Made by a program: the position numbers and the translations under genes. Below are positions 53,601 to 61,111 of a stretch of 64,000 bases of DNA, one piece after another. The notes beneath the pieces are model-generated. The model was not told the DNA's origin. It saw only the letters and a program-made list of their open reading frames with translations, and did no database searches. Position 1 is the stretch's first letter; each line of letters starts with the position of its first letter. The DNA is from an uncultured Prevotella sp. (lineage in GTDB: Bacteria; Bacteroidota; Bacteroidia; Bacteroidales; Bacteroidaceae), in contig CAJJWN010000015.1 of NCBI GenBank assembly GCA_905196835.1, positions 3,716 to 67,715 on the forward strand, read 5' to 3'.

Positions 53601-54453
53601 CCACAATGACGTTATACTTGAACGAAGTCTTTTGCGACAATGCGCTGTCAACGGCGTCACATATTGTCTTTTCGCGGTTGCGCACAGGTATTACAACCGT
53701 GGCTTCCACGTCGAAGTCCTGCTCGTCAAAGTCGGGCTCGGCATAATATGCAGTGTCAACCAACGCCCCCACGGCCTTAAGATGGGCAGTAACGGCACGC
53801 TCCATCTCTACCTGCACCTCGCGGTTGGCCGGGTTTACATAGTCAAACTGCTTCACGCCGCTTGCCCTTGTGTCGCGTTCCTCTTCCGTATAAAGATATT
53901 CATTTATATGGAACATGCGCCCGTGACGGCTCAAATAGAGCCACAGCTCGTACCACCCGGCATATTTGTAGTCGGCCTCTTCCGTCTCGTCGGCGAACGA
54001 GCGTAGCAGCGAAGCCCGGGCCATGACTACCGAACCGAAATCGAAGTCGTCGCGCAGGCTGCCTTCCTGCCAGTCAATTACGGGATGGGCGCAGGTCTCG
54101 CCGTCTTTCACCGTCCGGCGGTCAGAGTACACCATGGCCGCGTCAGTATCGGCGGCGGCGCGCACCATGCGCTGTATGGCATACTGCCCGAGGCTTACCT
54201 GTACGTCTTTCAAGAACAACATGGCGTAGTCTGCCACGACACTCTCCGCAACGGCGCGCATTGCAGAGGCCGACAGCAGGCCGTCAACCACGATGAACGA
54301 GCACCCGTCAGGCACGGCGTTAGCCATGGCGAAGCCACGTGTAACAAGCAGATTGATATGTCTTATCATGCGGCTGCCGCGCAGTTGCCTAAGCACATTG
54401 CTTACCGACACGTAGTCGCTGCACGGCAAGAAGCAGTCTATTGTACCTCTCAT
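50677..54453 (-). CDS. Giant fusion: tandem GT2-like, DUF4922 and SpoIID/LytB
   Basis: 1258 residues from the ATG at 54453; an ATG at 54483 lies upstream of the predicted start of transcription. Residues 1-240 look like a worn glycosyltransferase-2 domain (DAAMVYSDRRTVKDG). Residues 250-440 are an intact GT2 (VEATVVIPVRNREKTICDAV; AVQLDSDDLYSSPDTL). Residues 530-800 are DUF4922, a HIT/GalT-like nucleotidyltransferase with APDHMHFQAF. Residues 850-1258 are SpoIID/LytB (VISSEMKATSSIEFLKAHAVISRSW; DARFSKCCGGITEEF; GAGWGHGVGLCQIGA), a peptidoglycan lytic transglycosylase. No signal peptide or membrane helix, which is odd for a wall enzyme. Adjacent AmpG permease suggests cell-wall turnover. Confidence 0.88.
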   Translation of the reverse strand: MRGTIDCFLPCSDYVSVSNVLRQLRGSRMIRHINLLVTRGFAMANAVPDGCSFIVVDGLLSASAMRAVAESVVADYAMLFLKDVQVSLGQYAIQRMVRAAADTDAAMVYSDRRTVKDGETCAHPVIDWQEGSLRDDFDFGSVVMARASLLRSFADETEEADYKYAGWYELWLYLSRHGRMFHINEYLYTEEERDTRASGVKQFDYVNPANREVQVEMERAVTAHLKAVGALVDTAYYAEPDFDEQDFDVEATVVIPVRNREKTICDAVDSALSQKTSFKYNVIVVDNHSTDNTTKLLDGYTDERLIHIVPRRTDLGIGGCWNVAVDDERCGRFAVQLDSDDLYSSPDTLQTIVDAFYEQRAAMIVGSYRMCDFDLNTLPPGLISHSEWTEKNGCNNALRINGLGAPRAFFTPLLRQVCFPNTSYGEDYAVGLAFSRRFRIGRIFTELYLCRRWAGNSDAALSVDKVNANNLYKDRLRTMELMARRKMNAGEVMALEDNSLLRFFNRQLETWDLARRNFRDLHDVQTRSMAVGGYGITLQHNPARMVSTGAATDKVSVSHRPCFLCRENRPKEQIVKHVDDKFELLVNPYPIMPVHFTIPLRSHRPQGILEFYPEMHRLLLRFIDIAVFYNGPECGASAPDHMHFQAFAQGNLPLLAAWPRLQRELSTIYSLADGDDISVINGWVSPALLIRSHNIDNDVALFRRVYDALPQRDGSSEPMMNVISWMQGDVCHTVIFLRAKHRPDCYYGNQDGQVMVSPGALDMAGLVVTPRKTDFDRLTPAQVESIMREVALDEAAMRDVVGKISSASNAPSGSVEHFVERREPYVQVGILSSPKISFVLNGDYLAKGEVISGRQEVEFSEGGILWNGNLYRELTFSPEGGGASFSLDGVTIGVNFHWQRQETQTFQGTLKLVVEADKVCAINCLPVENYLVSVISSEMKATSSIEFLKAHAVISRSWLLAQIKRRRSQDTGGSGFFSFVKKDDELIRWYDRDDHTIFDVCADDHCQRYQGITKATNVHVEEAVKETRGQILMYGDDICDARFSKCCGGITEEFQYCWENNSQPYLVSIRDNGSVQSALPDLTVESEADRWIRSCPEAYCNTGDKRILSQVLNDYDQETSDFYRWRVEYTQEQLSALIYDKLKIDFGQIVDLVPVERGRSGRICKLKIIGTKRTFTIGKELEIRRTLSETHLYSSAFVVDKLGVDGEVPSRFVITGAGWGHGVGLCQIGAAVMGEHGCKYDEILLHYYRGAEIRKIYS

Positions 54454-54480
54454 TTCTTGGATTGATTTTTCTTTGACATG

Positions 54481-54488
54481 CAAAGATA
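54481..54488 (-). promoter_or_regulatory. -7 box of the SpoIID fusion gene
   Basis: TATCTTTG on the minus strand. The predicted start near 54475 excludes the ATG at 54483 and supports 54453. Confidence 0.5.
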
Positions 54489-54494
54489 GTATTA

Positions 54495-54605
54495 AATTAA
54501 GAATTAAGAGTTAAGAATTAAGAAAGAATTAAAAGTTAAGAGTTAAGAATTAAGAAAATCACCATTGCTGCATATTTTCTTAATTCTTAACTCTTAATTC
54601 TTAAC
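54495..54605. repeat. Stop-rich inverted repeat, TTAAGAA type
   Basis: Left arm ends at 54559, right arm 54574-54605, loop CACCATTGCTGCAT; the left side carries an extra run of heptads from 54495. Supplies the TAA stop of the GtrA gene (KVKN then TAA). Confidence 0.88.
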
Positions 54606-55019
54606 TTTCTTGAATATCGCCTTCTTGCCGAACACCACCGTCTCGGCAAGGAAATAGTTGAACAGGCCTGAAATGAGCAACGCGGCAAGGTTGCACCATA
54701 CCACCGTCCAGCCGAATATCCGCTCGAACAGCAGCAGGAAAGCCATCTTGACCAAGAAGCCCAGCACGGACGACACGTTGAACACCACGAAGCGGCGGCA
54801 GAAGTCGGCCGTGCAGCGGTTCTCTATGCGGCTCTTCCATATCCAGCAATACGAGCAAAGGAAATTGCTCAACACCGCAAACTCGAACGATATTATCGGC
54901 GAAACCACATAGTCGCCCCAGTATGTGTCGAAAATGTATGTCGAACATATCCACAGCACGAACGTGTCAACGCCCGTGCCGAACAGCCGGCTGACTACAA
55001 ACTCGATATAGCGAAGCAT
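54594..55019 (-). CDS. GtrA-like membrane protein
   Basis: 141 residues, four transmembrane helices, GtrA-type: FVVSRLFGTGVDTFVLWI at the start, FAVLSNFLCSYCWIWKSR between helices 2 and 3, FVVFNVSSVLGFLVKMA and LISGLFNYFLAETVVF at the end. Family members help flip polyprenyl-linked sugars across the inner membrane for glycan decoration. Lies between the GT2-containing fusion and a CDP-alcohol phosphotransferase. Confidence 0.9.
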   Translation of the reverse strand: MLRYIEFVVSRLFGTGVDTFVLWICSTYIFDTYWGDYVVSPIISFEFAVLSNFLCSYCWIWKSRIENRCTADFCRRFVVFNVSSVLGFLVKMAFLLLFERIFGWTVVWCNLAALLISGLFNYFLAETVVFGKKAIFKKVKN

Positions 55020-55031
55020 ATTTTACTAATT

Positions 55032-55104
55032 AAGAATTAAGAGTTAAGAATTAAGAAAATCACCGACGAAGGCATATTTTCTTAATTCTTAACTCTTAAT
55101 TCTT
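55032..55104. repeat. Stop-rich inverted repeat (29-bp perfect arms)
   Basis: Arms 55032-55060 and 55076-55104, heptads TAAGAAT/TAAGAGT, loop CACCGACGAAGGCAT. Between the CDP-alcohol transferase stop and gtrA start. Confidence 0.9.
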
Positions 55105-55784
55105 CATTTTTTCAACGGGTCTTGCTCTGCAAGTATCTTCTTGTCCTTGAAGAACTGTATGAGATACATCACGAAAAGCAGCACCGCTATGACAAATCCC
55201 ATGGCATCGAACACACCGAACTCATAGCCGCAGAGCGAATACCTGTCGTCAGCCCACGACGTGTACATGTACAGCGTGTTAATCAAAATGACGATTAAGC
55301 GGAACTCCGTAGGGCCGAAACTGCTGTAAGTCAACCTGAACTCGCCCTTCAATATCGCTCCTATGTACGTATATATGGAAAGACAGAGATACCCGGCCAG
55401 CACGAGCATCGCCACGTCAAGCCGCAACATTGGCGACAATCCGGCGCCGATGCACATTATGCACAGCGTCACGGCGTCGAGCGTATGGTCGATGAAGAAG
55501 CCGTACACAGGCCTCTGCGTGTTGCGCACACGCGCCAGCGTACCGTCGAGGCTGTCGCCATACCAGTTGATTACCAAGCCCAGCGACGACAGCCAGAGCC
55601 ATTTCACATTATAATTACCTAAGACGAAGCCTACGGCGCATACCACCGCTCCGAACACTCCGAGGAATGTAAGCATGTCGGATGTGACCCATCCGGGCAG
55701 CCTTTTAGCCAGCCATATAAGTGCTTTCTTTTCCGCCGCATTAAGGATTGAAGTCTGTATCCTTTGCGAAGTTTCCTTTCCCAT
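55104..55784 (-). CDS. CDP-alcohol phosphatidyltransferase
   Basis: 226 residues, several membrane helices. The complete catalytic motif D-x2-D-G-x2-A-R-x9-G-x3-D-x3-D runs from Asp77 (GDSLDGTLARVRN, then GFFIDHTLD, ending at Asp103). It transfers a CDP-linked alcohol, such as diacylglycerol, to a second alcohol or the reverse. Which head group is made cannot be told. Probably cotranscribed with gtrA, although an inverted repeat lies between them. Confidence 0.92.
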   Translation of the reverse strand: MGKETSQRIQTSILNAAEKKALIWLAKRLPGWVTSDMLTFLGVFGAVVCAVGFVLGNYNVKWLWLSSLGLVINWYGDSLDGTLARVRNTQRPVYGFFIDHTLDAVTLCIMCIGAGLSPMLRLDVAMLVLAGYLCLSIYTYIGAILKGEFRLTYSSFGPTEFRLIVILINTLYMYTSWADDRYSLCGYEFGVFDAMGFVIAVLLFVMYLIQFFKDKKILAEQDPLKK

Positions 55785-55812
55785 TGTTTTGTTACAACTC
55801 GAATTATGGCTG

Positions 55813-55820
55813 CAAAGTTA
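55813..55820 (-). promoter_or_regulatory. -7 box of the CDP-alcohol transferase gene
   Basis: TAACTTTG on the minus strand, 30 nt before the ATG. Confidence 0.5.
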
Positions 55821-55997
55821 CATTTTTATTACGAATTACATACATTTACTCACATCTTTTGTGGCAATTTAACGGTATGTGTCGCTATATACGCCATTTC
55901 ACAAGACAAAACCGGCATACGCATCGCTTTATGGCAAACAGGCCGAGGCTGGCTTACCAGAAGCATACGACAATAGCGCCCGACGCAACCTGCAAAT

Positions 55998-56079
55998 CAA
56001 AAGGCGGCTTTTCGGCATGTAAAAGGCCATGTTTGACATGACAAAAGGCGGCATTTCGCAATGCGAAATGCCGCCTTTC
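55998..56079. repeat. Paired-palindrome cluster
   Basis: AAAAGGCGGCTTTT, AAAAGGCCATGTTT, AAAAGGCGGCATTTC and GAAATGCCGCCTTTC; the last two are exact reverse complements separated by GCAAT-type spacing. 36 nt downstream of the DUF4301 stop. Confidence 0.85.
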
Positions 56080-56114
56080 ATATTCACGCTGGCAACCCGT
56101 TGGCTGTCAGCATG

Positions 56115-57632
56115 TTACTGATGCTGCTCGCGCAAAAGGTCGTTCACCGTCTTTACGGGATTGAACGTGGAGAGCGGAACTTCCACGAAGACGGTGTTCC
56201 AGTCGCTCATCGCACCGTTCCACAGTCCGGGCAGCTCGAGTGCCTTCAGCTCGCGGCCGTTCTTGCTCTTGCTGCTTATGAAGCCGGTCGACTTATCCAC
56301 ATAGTCAGGTAGGTTGAAGCGGTTGCCCTTATAATCCTTCACGGCGCAAACAAGGTCTACGGGATTGAAGTGAGTTCCCTCGGTAAACATGCGCATGTAC
56401 TCGGCGTTCGACTTGTCAATCTGGCTGCTCTCGAGTATTTGCAGGCTCACGGTGCCGTCCTGGTTGTAAGTAAGGAACGGGCCTCCGCCGGGCTCGCCCA
56501 CATTCTTCACCACTCCGCAGACGCGCATCGGGCGGTCAAGCTTCTTGCGGAGGTATATTACCAGTTCGGCGTCTTCAAGCTGCTTGATGTCGGCCTTGCG
56601 GCAGCAGAGGTCGCGCTGCACGAAGCGTATCACCTCTTCCAGCTGCTCATGGGTGTACTCGCCGGTGTCAAGCAGGCGCAGATAATCAAAGGCTTTGGCC
56701 TGTAGCGTTACAAGTATGCCGGCTATGAGCTGCTTGTAGGTAACGGTGTCGTCCTTCAGGCGGTCGGGCACAACGTTGTCTATGTTCTTGATGAACACTA
56801 CGTCGGCATCGATGTCGTTAAGGTTCTGTATGAGCGCGCCGTGCCCTCCGGGGCGGAATAGCAGCGAGCCGTCCTCGTTGCGGAATGGGGTGTTGTCAGG
56901 ATTGGCGGCAATGGTGTCCGTGCTGGGTTTCTGCTCGGAGAAGGTAACGTCGTACTTTATGCCATACTTCTCGGCGTAAGCGGCGCACTTCTCTGCCACC
57001 TTGGCCTTAAACAGCTCGCGGTGCTCGTGGCTTACGGTGAAGTGTATATGCGCCTCGCCGCCCGACGCGGCGTAGAGCGCGCCCTCAACGAGATGCTCCT
57101 CGAGCGGAGTGCGCGGTCCTTCGGGGTATTTATGGAAGAGCAGCAGGCCCTTGGGCAGCTGGCCGTAATTAAGGCCTTTCGGCTCGAGCATGTTGGCTAC
57201 TACATCCTTGTAGCGGCCTTCGGCCATGAGCGCGTGTATGTCCTTTCCTTCATTGCGCTTGCAAGCCTCATTCAATTCGCCGTAGAAGGCGAAGCGGTCG
57301 ATGTTGTCAAAGTAACGCTTCTCGAAGTCGGTCTGCGGCGTGTCGTGGTCGCCGTTAAGGAAGGCGAACATGTCCTTGAACATGCGGCTGGCCGCCCCGC
57401 TGGCCGGAACAAACTTTACGACGCGCTTGCCACCGGCCTTGTATGCGTTCCACGCTTCTATGTAGCGGCGGCGGTCGTCGTCGCCCGGCGCGGCTATGCC
57501 GTTGCCTACGGCTGCGGCGGCCTCAAGACGCAAGAACGGGAAACCTTGTTTAAACTCTTCAAGCTGTGTTTCTACCTGAGCTTCGGTAATGCCTTTGGCG
57601 GCAATCTGCTTTAAGTCTTCTTGTGATAACAT
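56115..57632 (-). CDS. DUF4301 protein (nucleotidyltransferase-like)
   Basis: 505 residues, cytoplasmic. Matches DUF4301: MLSQEDLKQIAAKGI at the start, VVKFVPASGAASRMFKDMFAF, RTPLEEHLVEGALY and RPGGHGALIQNLNDIDADVVFIKNIDNVVPD. The last motif is like that of UTP-sugar pyrophosphorylases (GHG...NIDN), so a nucleotide-sugar reaction is plausible, but the substrate is not known. Single gene, followed by a paired-palindrome cluster. Confidence 0.88.
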   Translation of the reverse strand: MLSQEDLKQIAAKGITEAQVETQLEEFKQGFPFLRLEAAAAVGNGIAAPGDDDRRRYIEAWNAYKAGGKRVVKFVPASGAASRMFKDMFAFLNGDHDTPQTDFEKRYFDNIDRFAFYGELNEACKRNEGKDIHALMAEGRYKDVVANMLEPKGLNYGQLPKGLLLFHKYPEGPRTPLEEHLVEGALYAASGGEAHIHFTVSHEHRELFKAKVAEKCAAYAEKYGIKYDVTFSEQKPSTDTIAANPDNTPFRNEDGSLLFRPGGHGALIQNLNDIDADVVFIKNIDNVVPDRLKDDTVTYKQLIAGILVTLQAKAFDYLRLLDTGEYTHEQLEEVIRFVQRDLCCRKADIKQLEDAELVIYLRKKLDRPMRVCGVVKNVGEPGGGPFLTYNQDGTVSLQILESSQIDKSNAEYMRMFTEGTHFNPVDLVCAVKDYKGNRFNLPDYVDKSTGFISSKSKNGRELKALELPGLWNGAMSDWNTVFVEVPLSTFNPVKTVNDLLREQHQ

Positions 57633-57869
57633 AAGTATTGTTTTTTAGGTTGTATTAAATTAAGGAGAGAAGGAGTAAGGAGGAAAGGAGTAAGTATATT
57701 ATTAGACTTGCATCCCGACCGTCTTATCTCGTTATAATAGCATTGCAAAAATAAGTCTTTTTCATCAAAACAAGCACTAAAAGGCATTAAAATGTTATTA
57801 CTTTGTACAATAAAACTTACAAAACATACATTCAGCGGCGCAAAGGCCGGCTATTTCGGGAAAAATGAG

Positions 57870-57877
57870 TAAGTTTG
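57870..57877 (+). promoter_or_regulatory. -7 box of relA
   Basis: TAAGTTTG, about 45 nt before the ATG at 57923. No TTTG at the usual distance. It overlaps an upstream ATG at 57875, which is therefore unlikely to start translation. Confidence 0.5.
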
Positions 57878-57922
57878 CATCATGCCATCCTAAGGCGTGA
57901 CCGAAAAAGGCGAAAATACGAC

Positions 57923-60118
57923 ATGGAAAGACTGACATTCACCCGAGATGAAAAAACTACGGCAATAGAACTGGCTCGCAAACTGCGCGCAAACGTGGGC
58001 GAACTAATAAGCCGCGACGACGAGCTTAACGTATTCAAATACCTTAAAGCGGCCATCAGCGGCGACAGCATGGGGCGCGACGTGTTCGGCCTCAACCCCG
58101 TAGTGTCGGGTTTGCAGACTGCGGCCATCGCCGTTGACGAGATAGGGCTGAAGCGCGACGGCGTACTGGCAATACTGCTGTACCCCGTGGCAAAGGACAC
58201 GGAGGAGATAGGCCGCGTGTTCGGCGATAGCGTGGCGCGCATAATACACGGACTTTGCAAAATACAGGAACTGTACAAGAAAAGCCCCGTTATCGAGAGC
58301 GAGAACTTTCGCAACCTGCTGCTGTCGTTCGCAGAGGACATGCGCGTCATACTCATCATGATAGCCGACCGCGTAAACCTGATGCGGCAAATCCGCGACA
58401 CGGAGAACGTCGAGGCTAAAACCGAAGTCAGCGAGGAGGCCAGCTACCTGTACGCCCCGCTGGCGCACAAACTGGGCCTGTACAAACTGAAGAGCGAACT
58501 TGAGGACTTGAGCCTGAAATACCTCGAGCACGACGCCTACTACATGATAAAGGAGAAGCTTAACGCCACCAAAAAGAGCCGCGACGCATACATAGAACGC
58601 TTCATTGCCCCGATAGACAAGAAGCTGAAGCAGGCAGGCTTCAAGTTCCACATGAAGGGAAGGACCAAGAGCATACACAGCATCTGGCAGAAGATGAAGA
58701 AGCAACAGTGCGGCTTCGAGGGCGTGTACGACCTCTTCGCAATACGCATAATACTCGACTCGCCGCAGGAGATGGAAAAAGTGCAGTGCTGGCAGGTGTT
58801 CGCCATCATCACCGACATGTACCAACCCAACCCCAAGCGTATGCGCGACTGGCTGAGCGTGCCGAAGTCTAACGGCTACGAAAGCCTGCACATCACCGTG
58901 CTGGGGCCTGAAAACAAATGGGTGGAGGTGCAAATCCGCACGGAGCGCATGGACGAAATAGCCGAGCGCGGACTGGCGGCCCACTGGCGTTACAAGGGCG
59001 TGAAGGGCGAAAGCGGCCTTGACGAATGGCTTAACAGCATACGCACGGCTCTGGAAAACAAGGACGACTTGCAGGTAATCGACCAGTTCAAGATGGACTT
59101 ATACGAGGACGAGGTGTTTGTGTTCACACCGAAAGGCGACCTCGTGAAATTCCCGAAAGGGGCCACTGTGCTCGACTTCGCATACCGCATCCACTCCAAC
59201 ATAGGCGACCACTGCACCGGGGCAAGAATAAACAACAAGGTTGTGACGTTCCGGCATGTGCTGAAAAACGGCGACCAAGTAGAAATAATGACCTCTTCAA
59301 GCCAAAAGCCAAAGCATGAGTGGCTTAACATTGTGAAGACAAGCCGCGCCAAGGCCAAGGTGCGCATGGCGCTTAAAGACCTCATGGTGAAGGACGGCGC
59401 ATATGCGAAGGAGATGTTTGAGCGACGGCTAAAGAACCGGAAAATCGAGTTTGACGAGGGTGCCGTGTCACACCTTATAAAGAAATTAGGCATTAAGGAG
59501 GCAAACGACTTCTACCGCCGCATGGCCGACGGCACGCTCGACGTAAACGACGTAATCGAGAAATACCAGGAAACCTTGCAGCGCGACAACAACGCCCTAC
59601 CCCAGCAACCGGCACGCAGCGCGGAAGGCTACAGCTACGAAAACCCCAACGAAGAGCTTGCCTACTCGAGCGACGACGTGCTCGTAATCGACAAGAACCT
59701 GAAAGGCATCGACTACACCCTGGCTAAATGCTGCCATCCCATATATGGCGACGACGTGTTCGGCTTCGTAAACGTGAACGGGGGAATAAAAATCCACCGC
59801 AAAGACTGCCCCAACGCGCCGGAGCTGCGCAAGCGTTTCGGCTATCGCATTGTCAAGGCGAAATGGAGCGGCAAGGGCACTTCGCAATACTCTACGACGC
59901 TGAAAATAATCGGCAACGACGACATCGGCATCGTAAACAACATAACGAGCATAATATCAAAGGAAGAGAAAATAATGATGCGCAGCATCAACATCGACAG
60001 CAACGACGGCTTGTTCAGCGGCAACCTCGTCGTCAACGTCGAGGACACATCGCGCCTCGAACAGCTGATAAAGAAGCTGCGCAACGTCAAGGGAGTGAAG
60101 CAAATAATAAGGATTTAA
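57923..60118 (+). CDS. relA: RelA-type (p)ppGpp synthetase with degenerate hydrolase domain
   Basis: 731 residues. The order is HD-like (1-190), synthetase (about 250-370), TGS (about 400-465), helical, zinc-finger/conserved-Cys (KCCHPIYGDDVFGF) and ACT (last 75). The synthetase is intact: YDLFAIRIILD, GYESLHITV and EVQIRTERMDEIAERGLAAHW. In the HD domain the catalytic HD pair is YP (LLYPVAKDTEEI, residues 87-88) and the later ADRxHNMR motif reads ADRVNLMR, so hydrolysis is probably lost. It should make but not degrade the alarmone; a second RSH elsewhere would be needed. Confidence 0.96.
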   Translation: MERLTFTRDEKTTAIELARKLRANVGELISRDDELNVFKYLKAAISGDSMGRDVFGLNPVVSGLQTAAIAVDEIGLKRDGVLAILLYPVAKDTEEIGRVFGDSVARIIHGLCKIQELYKKSPVIESENFRNLLLSFAEDMRVILIMIADRVNLMRQIRDTENVEAKTEVSEEASYLYAPLAHKLGLYKLKSELEDLSLKYLEHDAYYMIKEKLNATKKSRDAYIERFIAPIDKKLKQAGFKFHMKGRTKSIHSIWQKMKKQQCGFEGVYDLFAIRIILDSPQEMEKVQCWQVFAIITDMYQPNPKRMRDWLSVPKSNGYESLHITVLGPENKWVEVQIRTERMDEIAERGLAAHWRYKGVKGESGLDEWLNSIRTALENKDDLQVIDQFKMDLYEDEVFVFTPKGDLVKFPKGATVLDFAYRIHSNIGDHCTGARINNKVVTFRHVLKNGDQVEIMTSSSQKPKHEWLNIVKTSRAKAKVRMALKDLMVKDGAYAKEMFERRLKNRKIEFDEGAVSHLIKKLGIKEANDFYRRMADGTLDVNDVIEKYQETLQRDNNALPQQPARSAEGYSYENPNEELAYSSDDVLVIDKNLKGIDYTLAKCCHPIYGDDVFGFVNVNGGIKIHRKDCPNAPELRKRFGYRIVKAKWSGKGTSQYSTTLKIIGNDDIGIVNNITSIISKEEKIMMRSINIDSNDGLFSGNLVVNVEDTSRLEQLIKKLRNVKGVKQIIRI

Positions 60119-60214
60119 TTAAGAGTTAAGAGTTAAAAGTTAAGAGTTAAGAATTAAGAAAATTACCTTTGCATGTATAGCCAACGGCACATATTTTCTT
60201 AATTCTTAATTTTC
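60119..60214. repeat. Stop-rich inverted repeat between convergent genes
   Basis: Long left arm of TTAAGAG/TTAAAAG/TTAAGAA heptads to 60163, right arm 60193-60214 (ATTTTCTTAATTCTTAATTTTC), loop containing TTTGCATG and CCAACGGCAC. Serves as the TAA stop of TetR (SEN, then TAA) and begins at the relA stop. Confidence 0.85.
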
Positions 60215-60832
60215 AGAAATGAACCTGTCAAGATACGCAAGGCCTTTTTCCGTACAGCAACCACGGAGAAAGACGATGATGAACGTATGGAAGATTTCAT
60301 CGAGCTTGTATTGCTCGTAAAGACGGGTCTGCATAACAAAGTCCATGGCGGCGTCGCCCATCTTGTTCACAATGCCATAATTAAGGTCGCCGCGGAAGAA
60401 GCCGTGCTCTATGCCCTTACGCATGAACACCTGCGAATGAGCCGCCTGCTTATCCTTATTCTGGCGGAAAAACGCCATTATCCGCTCATATTTGTTCATT
60501 TCGGTGAAGAACAGCGGATTGATTGACCCCAAATCCTTCAGCCTCAACTTTATGAAATAGGCGATTACCGCCATCTCGTTTTCAGCAGTAAGCGCATAGT
60601 CGGAGAGCCGCTTAGTAAGCAGCTCGTTCTCATTCCGGATGCACTCGAAAAGTAAGTCCTCCTTGTTGCTGTATATCTCGTAAAGCGTGCGCTTCGATAT
60701 TGCGATTTCAGTGGCTATGTCGTCCATGCGCACGGCTTTGATGCCTTTCTGCTTGAAAAGCCCCATCGCCGTGTCGAGGATTTTCTGCCTCAAACCCTCA
60801 CGGTAAGCGGTCGTGTTGCCGGTTTTACGCAT
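60206..60832 (-). CDS. TetR-family transcriptional regulator
   Basis: 208 residues from the ATG at 60832 (a frame start at 60853 would fall inside the promoter box). Residues 10-57 form the DNA-binding domain: LRQKILDTAMGLFKQKGIKAVRMDDIATEIAISKRTLYEIYSNKEDLLFEC. The C-terminal ligand domain is unassigned. Divergent from malic enzyme with a 280-nt shared control region, so it may regulate that gene or itself. Confidence 0.93.
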   Translation of the reverse strand: MRKTGNTTAYREGLRQKILDTAMGLFKQKGIKAVRMDDIATEIAISKRTLYEIYSNKEDLLFECIRNENELLTKRLSDYALTAENEMAVIAYFIKLRLKDLGSINPLFFTEMNKYERIMAFFRQNKDKQAAHSQVFMRKGIEHGFFRGDLNYGIVNKMGDAAMDFVMQTRLYEQYKLDEIFHTFIIVFLRGCCTEKGLAYLDRFISEN

Positions 60833-60850
60833 TGCTTTTATTTTTATTTG

Positions 60851-60858
60851 CAAAGTTA
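60851..60858 (-). promoter_or_regulatory. -7 box of the TetR gene
   Basis: TAACTTTG on the minus strand, 20 nt before the ATG. Confidence 0.55.
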
Positions 60859-60879
60859 ATAATTAATTTCCGAAAACTA

Positions 60880-60912
60880 TTTGCCTCATTTTATTTTTTT
60901 TTATTACATTTG
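60880..60912 (+). promoter_or_regulatory. Promoter of maeB
   Basis: TTTG (60880-60883), 21 nt, TACATTTG (60905-60912): consensus. It leaves a leader of about 190 nt before the ATG at 61112, in which I see no known riboswitch. Confidence 0.75.
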
Positions 60913-61111
60913 CAAAGACTTTCAGATTACGGTTGTAACCAAAAGAAAGGTAAAAAGACGAGTTTAGCGAAAACAAGCATCTGCAAGTAAGAAAATGAAA
61001 GATTATGCAACGCAAATCCTACATGTGCGCAAATCGCGCCGGACAATACGGACGAGCCTTGCATGACATTTTCAGCTGTGCGTCTTGAAATAAAAACAAA
61101 GTCACATAATC

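Noticed and set aside
54454..54483. ATG at 54483 as the start of the SpoIID fusion.
   Set aside because: It overlaps the TATCTTTG box, so it would lie at or before the transcription start.
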